5,165 nt of DNA from an uncultured Collinsella sp. (GTDB taxonomy: Bacteria; Actinomycetota; Coriobacteriia; Coriobacteriales; Coriobacteriaceae): assembly GCA_900551305.1 (NCBI GenBank), contig URVK01000139.1, positions 1 through 5,165 on the forward strand. The letters are read 5' to 3'. A program made the translations under genes and the position numbers. Below, in pieces: positions 1 through 4,967 of this stretch (position 1 is the stretch's first letter; the number at the start of each line of letters is the position of its first letter). The notes beneath the pieces were generated by a model that was given only the letters and a program-made list of their open reading frames with translations, did not search any database and had not been told where the DNA came from.

Positions 1-1464
1 CCCCTGCAGGAGCAGCTGATATGGCAGCGGCTTATCTGGGTCGGTCTCACCGATCCCCGCATCCCCCAGGATGCGGCTTAGCGCCCGCCTCACGGTATCC
101 TCGTTCCCACGGCACAGCCCGTCGCGAAACGCATCGACGTCTCGAATGTCTTCGGCAGCGCACTCAAACCACTCAACAATCACTAGACGCAAGGCCTGGC
201 GAAGCTCTTTATTGGGCAATCGCAAAGCACGGAGGCGATCGCCATGCTCTGGCTCCTCAGTCATATCCGTCGTGAGAAAACCGGACAGATACAGCGCTGT
301 CCACATGCCATCGTCAGGCGAGACATCTAACTCTGCAGTGCCCAAACAAAGCGGGACCTCAGCGCACCCATGGGCCTCGAGCAAATCAAACAAGACCGAA
401 AGGCGGTCGAGATTCCATCCGGCAACTACCCTACTCAGGCAATCGGCATATCCATACAGATCGGCACGCACAGGCGCCGTGCAGCCTCGGCCGAGAAAAC
501 CGATCACACGCGCTGGACTCGAGCAATAGACCCTGCCAAACCGATACCCCTCGAGCCATTCACGCGCATCATCAAGATATTCCTCGCGCCCAGCATGATT
601 CAACAGAGCCTGGACCTCGGCATCCGAAAAGCCGAAACAACGGTCACACCAGGTCGAAAGCGGCGTCGTCAGACAATACGAGCAGCCGTGCAAAGAAAGC
701 GCCGCTTCAGCAGGTCCGGGACGCTCCCCCATCAAACACGTCAGCCGCAACGAATCGCGCGCAGCGGCAATGGCGTCGAACAGCACGCGATCGAATAGCC
801 CTGCCGGATCAGCACCGGAAGCGCCCCTCACGCTTGCACGGCCCAACCATGCCGCATCGTACCCATCAACGAGCAATACAACCTGCTCATCGCAGGCCAT
901 CTCCAGCAGCTCAATGAGCACGCCAAGCACCGAGGCGACCTCGTCCTCGCTCGCCGCGCCACGCGCAACACGTTCGATGTGACGCACCTTGTCTCGAGCT
1001 AAATCCGGAGCCTCCAAAAGCGCTAGCAGGCGGGCGCACTCGTCCGAAAGAGCATCGCGCACGACGCTGGCAACAGCGGGGCCACGCCTCGCAGCGCCAG
1101 AAAAGTCCAGCGATATCACCGGATAGCAAGCATGCTCATCCCGATAGCGCCCGCCGTCCGCATCCCAAATCTGAGCATCGGCAAACAAACGCTGACCAGA
1201 GCGACCGACCGCTGGACGCTCCAGAAAAGCCCTGAGCATCGACAAGTTCATGCTCTTGCCAAAACCCTCGGGTCGACAGCACACCACAACGGACGCGTCG
1301 CAGTCCAACACATCGGCAATAAACATGGTCTTGTCAACCAGCATGCAGCAACCAAGAGCCTCCGCATAGTCGTGCACGCCAATGGGCAAAGCCGCATCGT
1401 CGGCACAGCCGATCAAACGCACGCCAAAGCCGTCAGCACAACCATTATTTGCCTGTTCAGACAC
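1..1464 (-). CDS. AAA-ATPase-like protein (DUF1703/PD-(D/E)XK-associated family), C-terminus off window
   Basis: An open frame runs uninterrupted for 488 codons from GTG at 1464 to the left edge with no stop, so the gene is partial at its 3' end. Motifs typical of the AAA-ATPase-like family appear in order: LVDKT (residues 42-46), a Walker A region RPEGFGKS (64-71, family form RPRRFGKT) followed by NLSMLRAFLE, YPVISLDF (114-121), a Walker B strand VVLLVDGYDAA (195-205), FGFSDAEV (277-284), WLEGYRFG (303-310), LYLSGFLT (391-398) and LPNKE (416-420). Family members usually end in a PD-(D/E)XK nuclease-like domain, which would lie beyond the edge. The cellular role of the family is poorly known. 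Oddities: the Walker B glutamate is glycine (G201), the usual sensor region TGV(S/T) is replaced by MGER (245-248), and there are 22 cysteines, including C261-X2-C264-X8-C273-X2-C276. A -10-like TACAAT on the minus strand at 1504-1499 could serve it. Family assignment is fairly sure; activity is not. Confidence 0.85.
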   Translation of the reverse strand, partial: MSEQANNGCADGFGVRLIGCADDAALPIGVHDYAEALGCCMLVDKTMFIADVLDCDASVVVCCRPEGFGKSMNLSMLRAFLERPAVGRSGQRLFADAQIWDADGGRYRDEHACYPVISLDFSGAARRGPAVASVVRDALSDECARLLALLEAPDLARDKVRHIERVARGAASEDEVASVLGVLIELLEMACDEQVVLLVDGYDAAWLGRASVRGASGADPAGLFDRVLFDAIAAARDSLRLTCLMGERPGPAEAALSLHGCSYCLTTPLSTWCDRCFGFSDAEVQALLNHAGREEYLDDAREWLEGYRFGRVYCSSPARVIGFLGRGCTAPVRADLYGYADCLSRVVAGWNLDRLSVLFDLLEAHGCAEVPLCLGTAELDVSPDDGMWTALYLSGFLTTDMTEEPEHGDRLRALRLPNKELRQALRLVIVEWFECAAEDIRDVDAFRDGLCRGNEDTVRRALSRILGDAGIGETDPDKPLPYQLLLQG

Positions 1465-1472
1465 CAAAACGT

Positions 1473-1480
1473 TCCCCCTA
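1473..1480 (-). promoter_or_regulatory. Shine-Dalgarno for the AAA-ATPase-like gene
   Basis: The minus strand reads TAGGGGGA here, 9 nt upstream of GTG at 1464. This supports the GTG start. An in-frame TTG lies immediately upstream at 1467 and is an alternative. No ATG is available before residue 41. Confidence 0.55.
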
Positions 1481-1593
1481 AATCGCAACACGATGCCAAT
1501 TGTAATGACCGCCTCGCGCGTACCGATGTCGCCGCGCAAACATATCGGGCAACGGTAGCAACAAGAGGTATGAGGGGGCACAACTAATCGTTG

Positions 1594-1634
1594 CACAACA
1601 AAACGGGGCCCGACGCATTCGCACCGGACCCCGT
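1594..1634 (-). terminator. Rho-independent terminator of the surface-protein gene
   Basis: On the minus strand, 33 nt past the stop codon of the 604-residue gene, a 10-bp GC-rich stem (ACGGGGTCCG paired with CGGGCCCCGT, one G-U wobble) encloses a 12-nt loop and is followed by TTTTGTTGTG. Stem halves lie at 1625-1634 and 1603-1612. It separates the surface-protein gene from the ATPase gene downstream, so the latter probably has its own promoter. Confidence 0.8.
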
Positions 1635-1666
1635 CCCGACTCTTTAGTTATCTGGCAACCGAGAGG

Positions 1667-3481
1667 CTACTCCTCCGAGCCGTCCTCCCCAGAAGCCTTC
1701 TTCTGCTGATCGAGCTTATGCTTACCACTTACGATAGACGTAGCGCCCAGTGTGGCCAAGCTCGCGCTGGCAAGGCTCGCCATAACGATAAGGTCGCCCG
1801 TCTTGGGCATATTACCGCCCGAAGTCTTAGTCGTTGTAGTGGTGGTTGTAGTGGTCACCGTCTTGGAGTCATTTTGCTCCTGGTTCTGTTTGTCGGTGTT
1901 GCCCTTACTGCTGTCCTCGCCCTGCTGCTTTCCGTCCTCGGTCTTGTCCTTGTTTTTGTCCTTCCCCTCAGATTCAGACTTCTTACCCTCGTCCTTCTTC
2001 TGAGTGGACTTGTCGTCCTTCTCCTCAGAGCTAGAACCCTTATCAGATTCGGTCTTCTCGGAAGCCTCATCCTTGGAGTCGCCCTTTGCGGCCTCGGTCT
2101 TTTCCGTGGAAACCTGATCAGAGTTGTCCTTGTTCTGAGTCGAGCCATTATTGACGCCAGCCATCAGCGAAGAGCCCAGCGTAGAACCAAGCTGCACGGA
2201 GAAAGAGGGCTTCTTATCCGGCGAAGCAACGGGAGCGTCCGGCGCCTTATTCGAGTCGTCCTTGGAAGCATCGGAATCAGGGGTTGCGTCAGAGCCAGAG
2301 CCGTTGTTAGAGCCAGTGTCAATGGACGAATCACTCGAGCCGGTAGATGAGTTAGAGGTGTCAGCGTCGGTCGAACCAGAAGCGTCGCTGCCCGTATTGC
2401 CGGCAGAGCTTGAAGACGAATCGCCCGCAGCAGAGCCGTTCGAATCGGAGCCGTTCGAGGTAGAGCCGTCGTTGGTAGTGCCACCAGCAGAGCCATTACC
2501 GTCAGCATCGGTCGAGGGCGCATCCATCCTATCATCGTTGGCATCGTCACTCGAGTCGTCATTCGAATCAGGTGTCGGCGAGGGCGCCGGCGTAGGCTCG
2601 GGCTGCACGGGCGTCGCAGCGGCAGCCTCATCCTCGGCGATAAAAACCAAGCAGTCCTTCAGCTCATTCTTATAACGATTCTTCCAGCCCTCATGATACT
2701 GGGGCTGACTCGAAAACTTAGTGGCGACATTGTTGACCACACTATTGGAGAGCGCCGTCACAAACTCGCGGTCGGACATATCGTTGGAAAGATTCGCCCA
2801 GCGGAAAAAGTCCCTGCAGCCACCAGTGCCGCACATGTTGGTAATGCTCCACACCATGCCCTTGACGCAATCGGCGCGGCCCGAAATATCAATACCCAGG
2901 CCGCTCTTGAGCCACGCCTCGGTCACCGCATAGTACGAGTTGTACGCATACGCATCCTGCAGAGCCGAAAACTCAGCAGGATCGGTGTTATAAGCACCCT
3001 GGAAGGCCTCCTGTGCAATACGGCCCAGCTCGGTAAGCTGGCCGTTCTCGTACATGGCATTGCTCGCGTTGGAAATCTCGCTGCCGCGATCAATCGCATC
3101 CTTGAGCATGCCGTACTTGGCAGAATCGTAGTTGTAGACCTGCTTCATAAACGGAATGAGCGACCAACGACGGTCGAACTGGTAATAGCCCAGCGCGTTG
3201 TAGCCGTCACCATACGAAAAGCCCTGGTTATAGTTGCCATGGCTCTCGTACTTGGTAAAGTACTTCATCTCGGGAGTCACGTTGACAAACGAAACGCCCT
3301 GGACCGACCTCAGCACGCCCGAGAAGGACTGCTGGGTGTAGAGACCTTTGTCGATATCGGTGGCATCCGAGGCAACGCCCGGCGTGGGCTCCTCGGCGGC
3401 GGCGGGTGCCGGCGCGGAAACGGCGCCAAACGAAAGCGCCAGCGTCAGGCCCGCGACAATCGCGGAATGCTTGGGCTGCAT
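1667..3481 (-). CDS. Exported, sortase-anchored protein with lysozyme-like domain and long low-complexity spacer
   Basis: The 604-residue protein starts at ATG 3481 behind GGGAGG with 5-nt spacing. Residues 1-30 form a signal peptide (short basic N-end, hydrophobic 8-22, AxA-type cleavage near APAAA/E). Residues about 45-285 are a globular domain. KYESHGNY (77-84), GDGYNALGYYQFD (91-103) and the late NRYKNELKDC (268-277) resemble the lysozyme/chitosanase-like fold seen in VgrG-associated and phage-tail muramidase-like proteins; E79 would be the candidate catalytic acid. Four cysteines (205, 217, 222, 277) could form disulphides outside the cell. Residues about 290-415 are Pro, then Ser/Asp/Asn/Gly-rich; 450-540 are Lys/Glu/Asp/Ser-rich; 541-551 are Thr-rich. 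The C-terminus carries MPKTGD (558-563), a hydrophobic segment (564-586) and a charged tail, i.e. an LPXTG-type sorting signal with Met in place of Leu. Likely role, inferred: a wall-anchored peptidoglycan-active protein. No sortase gene is in the window. Confidence 0.9.
   Translation of the reverse strand: MQPKHSAIVAGLTLALSFGAVSAPAPAAAEEPTPGVASDATDIDKGLYTQQSFSGVLRSVQGVSFVNVTPEMKYFTKYESHGNYNQGFSYGDGYNALGYYQFDRRWSLIPFMKQVYNYDSAKYGMLKDAIDRGSEISNASNAMYENGQLTELGRIAQEAFQGAYNTDPAEFSALQDAYAYNSYYAVTEAWLKSGLGIDISGRADCVKGMVWSITNMCGTGGCRDFFRWANLSNDMSDREFVTALSNSVVNNVATKFSSQPQYHEGWKNRYKNELKDCLVFIAEDEAAAATPVQPEPTPAPSPTPDSNDDSSDDANDDRMDAPSTDADGNGSAGGTTNDGSTSNGSDSNGSAAGDSSSSSAGNTGSDASGSTDADTSNSSTGSSDSSIDTGSNNGSGSDATPDSDASKDDSNKAPDAPVASPDKKPSFSVQLGSTLGSSLMAGVNNGSTQNKDNSDQVSTEKTEAAKGDSKDEASEKTESDKGSSSEEKDDKSTQKKDEGKKSESEGKDKNKDKTEDGKQQGEDSSKGNTDKQNQEQNDSKTVTTTTTTTTTKTSGGNMPKTGDLIVMASLASASLATLGATSIVSGKHKLDQQKKASGEDGSEE
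1826..2596 (-). repeat. Low-complexity spacer coding region of the surface protein
   Basis: This segment encodes residues about 296-552. The first part is built from short Ser/Asp/Asn/Gly runs (SNGSDSNGS, GDSSSSSAGN) and is acidic. The second is built from Lys/Glu/Asp/Ser stretches of mixed charge. It ends in a run of ten Thr. It is expected to be an extended, disordered wall-spanning stalk. The biased codons produce long shadow frames on both strands. Confidence 0.75.
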
Positions 3482-3551
3482 AAAATCCTCCCTGCATTGG
3501 TGTAGTTAAAGTTCAGTTTGCAAAGATAAAAATAAGTATTGCAGCTCGCCC

Positions 3552-3590
3552 GTTGTTACACAACAACCCCTCGGTAAACGGCAACAACCC
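3552..3590. promoter_or_regulatory. Palindrome GTTGTT-ACAC-AACAAC plus a third direct half-site upstream of the surface-protein gene
   Basis: A perfect 16-bp palindrome (3552-3567) lies about 70 bp upstream of the surface-protein start. Its right arm belongs to CAACAACCC (3561-3569), which recurs as CAACAACCC at 3582-3590, exactly 21 bp (two helical turns) away. This pattern suits a dimeric or cooperative DNA-binding regulator. On the minus strand an AATACT/TTATTTTTATCT AT-rich stretch (3523-3541) just downstream could contain the -10 region. There is no U-tract, so a terminator for the HEPN gene is unlikely. The regulator is unknown. Confidence 0.35.
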
Positions 3591-3609
3591 TCCGCGAAAT
3601 CTTAAGGAA

Positions 3610-4029
3610 TTAGACAAACTGGTCGTCGGGCGCCAACAGAAGCTCGCCGTAACGTTTCGTCAGCCCGTCTCTCAACTGACAGAAAGCGGGAATATAGACG
3701 TTCAAGATGCGCTGAATCAAATCTTGAGCGAGCTTGTTGTCGTAGATATGGACGTTCGTATTGCGGTCTCTGAGCATATCCAGCCAGGCTGCCTCATCAA
3801 TAAAGTCGTAGAATCGGTAGGACTCCTTCAAGATGGCACGAGGAGACCCCGACGCGGCAAGCGTGGCGCCCTCATACTCGAGCAGACGCTTAAGGAGCTT
3901 CCAGCTCAGTTCAAATTGAAGATTGAACTTATTAATCAATCCACTCTGAACAAAATCATTGTTGAGATCCTGATTGGGCGCATCCTCAAGATTCGCCAAG
4001 GCGCTAACAAAGTTCTCATATTTTTTCAT
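3610..4029 (-). CDS. HEPN-domain toxin-like protein, HI0074/HepT type (nucleotidyltransferase partner)
   Basis: This 139-residue, mostly helical protein matches the nucleotidyltransferase substrate-binding (HI0074-like) HEPN family. It has GLINKFNLQFELSWKLLKRLLEYEG (30-54), then SPRAILKES (62-70), and WLDMLRDRNTNVHIYD (82-97). The RNTNVH segment gives the HEPN RNase signature R-X4-H (R89, H94) followed by Tyr at 96, i.e. R-X4-H-X-Y. In characterised HepT/MntA pairs the HEPN protein is an RNase toxin, and the tyrosine of this motif is AMPylated by the nucleotidyltransferase antitoxin. The start ATG lies inside the end of the MNT gene (14-nt overlap), indicating translational coupling; the nearest Shine-Dalgarno-like AAGGAT is rather far upstream. 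The DNA is AT-rich (the stretch 3901-3960 is about one third G+C), unlike the genes on either side, which suggests horizontal acquisition. Toxin activity is inferred from the family. Confidence 0.88.
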   Translation of the reverse strand: MKKYENFVSALANLEDAPNQDLNNDFVQSGLINKFNLQFELSWKLLKRLLEYEGATLAASGSPRAILKESYRFYDFIDEAAWLDMLRDRNTNVHIYDNKLAQDLIQRILNVYIPAFCQLRDGLTKRYGELLLAPDDQFV

Positions 4030-4303
4030 ACAGAATCACACCATCCTTGGCAATCTCATCGAGCAATTGCTGCGATAGGGACTCGTCGAGATTGACGACA
4101 TCTACATCTAAAAGAGTATCAAGATGTTCCTCGATCAAATATGAGAAACGGCCGAAATCCCGGCAACCTGCTACGGCGATGTCAATATCGCTCTTGGGCA
4201 AGTTGTCGCCTCGAGCACGAGAACCAAACAACACGACCTTCTCGGCGTCACATTCCCGAGCAAAAACTTCGATTTGCTTGTACACCTTGTCGAGAGATGC
4301 CAT
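4016..4303 (-). CDS. Minimal nucleotidyltransferase (MNT/MntA-like antitoxin)
   Basis: This 95-residue protein has the pol-beta nucleotidyltransferase core. VVLFGSRARG (23-32) carries the Gly-Ser of the nucleotide-binding loop, SDIDIAV (38-44) carries the metal-binding pair D39 and D41, and DVDVVNL (66-72) carries the likely third carboxylate D68. All three acidic positions are present, so it looks active. Size and layout match MntA/HI0073-type proteins, which pair with HEPN partners and AMPylate them. ATG at 4303 is chosen because AGGGG (4313-4309) sits 5 nt upstream. A GTG two codons earlier (4309) overlaps that Shine-Dalgarno and is less likely. The Shine-Dalgarno itself overlaps the TAG stop of the rrf2 gene, so the two genes almost certainly share a transcript. 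Confidence 0.9.
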   Translation of the reverse strand: MASLDKVYKQIEVFARECDAEKVVLFGSRARGDNLPKSDIDIAVAGCRDFGRFSYLIEEHLDTLLDVDVVNLDESLSQQLLDEIAKDGVILYEKI

Positions 4304-4311
4304 TTGCACCC

Positions 4312-4743
4312 CTACAGCTTAATGTCAAAGTTGATTTCGGGGACGGCGGCCAGGTCGGCCAACGTCACGCCGTCGACGTACTTTTCGATCACGTCGTCCA
4401 GGCCGCGCCAGAACTTGACGGTCGAGCACAAATCGCTGCGGGTGCAGCTGTTGTCGATGCCGTCGCACGCCACGGGCGCCGTGCTGCCCTCGACGGCGCG
4501 CAGGATGTCGCCGGCACGCACCTCGGCTGGATCCTTGGCCATCATGTAGCCGCCGCCCTTGCCGCGCACGCTCTTAAGCAGGCCCGCCTTCATAAGCGGA
4601 CGAACCAGCTGCTCCAAATACTTTTGTGAGATATGCTCACGGTCGGCAACCTCGCGCAAGGCAATCTTGCCCTCGGCGTCGCCCAGCGCCGCGATATAGA
4701 TCATCAGCCGGAGGGCATAGCGGCCCTTGGAAGAAATGAGCAT
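4312..4743 (-). CDS. Rrf2-family Fe-S cluster-sensing transcriptional regulator (IscR-like)
   Basis: The 143-residue protein begins MLISSKGRYALRLM, the standard Rrf2 N-terminus. ATG 4743 is chosen because GGGAGG lies just upstream (6-nt gap). The frame stays open to 4839, but that extension translates the intergenic repeats. A winged helix-turn-helix occupies residues about 1-70, with the recognition helix near 38-50 (HISQKYLEQLVRP) and the wing SVRGKGGGYMMAK (58-70). Three cysteines C93-X6-C100-X5-C106 match the [2Fe-2S] ligands of IscR-type members. The IscR histidine three residues after the third cysteine (CxxH) is valine here, so the fourth ligand must differ. Facing sufC divergently, it is most likely the suf repressor and autoregulator, with activity set by cluster occupancy. 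That target assignment is inference from position plus an IscR-like operator at 4847-4871. Confidence 0.92.
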   Translation of the reverse strand: MLISSKGRYALRLMIYIAALGDAEGKIALREVADREHISQKYLEQLVRPLMKAGLLKSVRGKGGGYMMAKDPAEVRAGDILRAVEGSTAPVACDGIDNSCTRSDLCSTVKFWRGLDDVIEKYVDGVTLADLAAVPEINFDIKL

Positions 4744-4763
4744 ACCTACCCTCCCATCGCATC

Positions 4764-4838
4764 TGGGACAACATAACCAGGTCTGTTTGTCCCAAATCTT
4801 AAGTAAGTGGGACAAACAAACCTTGTTATTTTGTCCCA
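4764..4838. repeat. Two 31-bp elements in inverted orientation (nested inverted repeat)
   Basis: Positions 4764-4794 and the reverse complement of 4808-4838 are identical at 28 of 31 positions, separated by a 13-bp spacer centred on CTTAAG. Each 31-mer also starts TGGGACAA and ends TTGTCCCA, so the region contains four alternating half-sites beginning at 4764, 4787, 4808 and 4831 (steps of 23, 21 and 23 bp). In the second copy the pairing extends to 10 bp (GTGGGACAAA / TTTGTCCCAC). The block lies 21 bp upstream of the rrf2 start. It may be a multi-site operator, an RNA structure in the rrf2 leader, or a small palindromic repeat element. The regulator is unidentified. Confidence 0.8.
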
Positions 4839-4854
4839 CATCTAGAAAAGTCGA
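4825..4854 (-). promoter_or_regulatory. Possible rrf2 promoter
   Basis: On the minus strand TCGACT (4854-4849) and AATAAC (4830-4825) are separated by 18 bp, each matching four of six consensus bases. This would place the -35 box inside the IscR-like site and the -10 box inside the second 31-bp element, fitting autoregulation. The match is weak and other placements are possible. Confidence 0.25.
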
Positions 4855-4871
4855 GTGGATTAGTCGGGTTT
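4847..4871. promoter_or_regulatory. IscR type-1-like operator
   Basis: Compared by eye with the E. coli IscR type-1 consensus as I remember it (ATASYYGACTRWWWYAGTCRRSTAT), this 25-bp stretch agrees at 21 positions, including TAGTCGGG at 4861-4868 and GTCGA at 4850-4854. It is an imperfect dyad. It lies between rrf2 and sufC and ends 4 bp before the candidate sufC -35 box, which suits control of the divergent promoters by the adjacent Rrf2 protein. Confidence 0.5.
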
Positions 4872-4875
4872 TCCC

Positions 4876-4903
4876 TTGACTAACGCCGAACCCATAGTAA
4901 CTT
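4876..4903 (+). promoter_or_regulatory. Candidate sufC promoter
   Basis: TTGACT (4876-4881) is a good -35 box. TAACTT (4898-4903) follows after 16 bp as a moderate -10 box. Other -10 placements such as TAGTAA (4895) are possible. The -35 overlaps the right arm of a second dyad, TTAGTC-N12-GACTAA (4860-4883). The resulting leader to the sufC start would be roughly 55-60 nt. Confidence 0.4.
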
Positions 4904-4928
4904 TATTCCGAGAAGATTCCTAGGGTTT

Positions 4929-4948
4929 AGTACACCTATGAGTACACC
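4929..4948 (+). repeat. Direct repeat AGTACACC in the sufC leader
   Basis: AGTACACC occurs at 4929-4936 and 4941-4948, a 12-bp period. It overlaps an in-frame ATG at 4938 that could act as an alternative sufC start. Function unknown. Confidence 0.5.
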
Positions 4949-4967
4949 ATATACAGAGAGGGACAGC

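Noticed and set aside
1132..1587. Plus-strand frame of 151 codons
   Set aside because: It lies opposite the well-supported minus-strand ATPase gene, shows no recognisable motif, and has no good ribosome binding site.
1718..2350. Plus-strand frame with long Leu/Val-rich stretches resembling membrane segments
   Set aside because: It is an antisense shadow of the Lys/Glu-rich spacer: Lys/Glu/Asp codons read in the opposite strand give Leu/Val/Phe.
2151..2675. Plus-strand frame encoding an acidic Glu/Ser/Pro-rich protein with EPFE-like repeats
   Set aside because: It is the antisense of the Ser/Asp/Gly spacer of the surface protein. Its repetitiveness comes from that gene's codon bias, and it has no convincing start signal.
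2693..3505. Plus-strand frame of 270 codons
   Set aside because: It is entirely antisense to the signal peptide and lysozyme-like domain of the surface protein; no family resemblance was seen.
3552..3567. Terminator for the HEPN gene
   Set aside because: The stem is short and AT-containing and is not followed by a U-tract on the minus strand; an operator is more likely.
4764..4838. CRISPR-like reading of the two 31-bp repeats
   Set aside because: The copies are inverted rather than direct, the spacer is only 13 bp, and there are just two copies and no cas genes.
4744..4839. N-terminal extension of the Rrf2 reading frame containing a CCPRC cysteine motif
   Set aside because: It merely translates the intergenic inverted repeats. 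The canonical Rrf2 start MLISSKGRYA has a strong Shine-Dalgarno just before ATG 4743.
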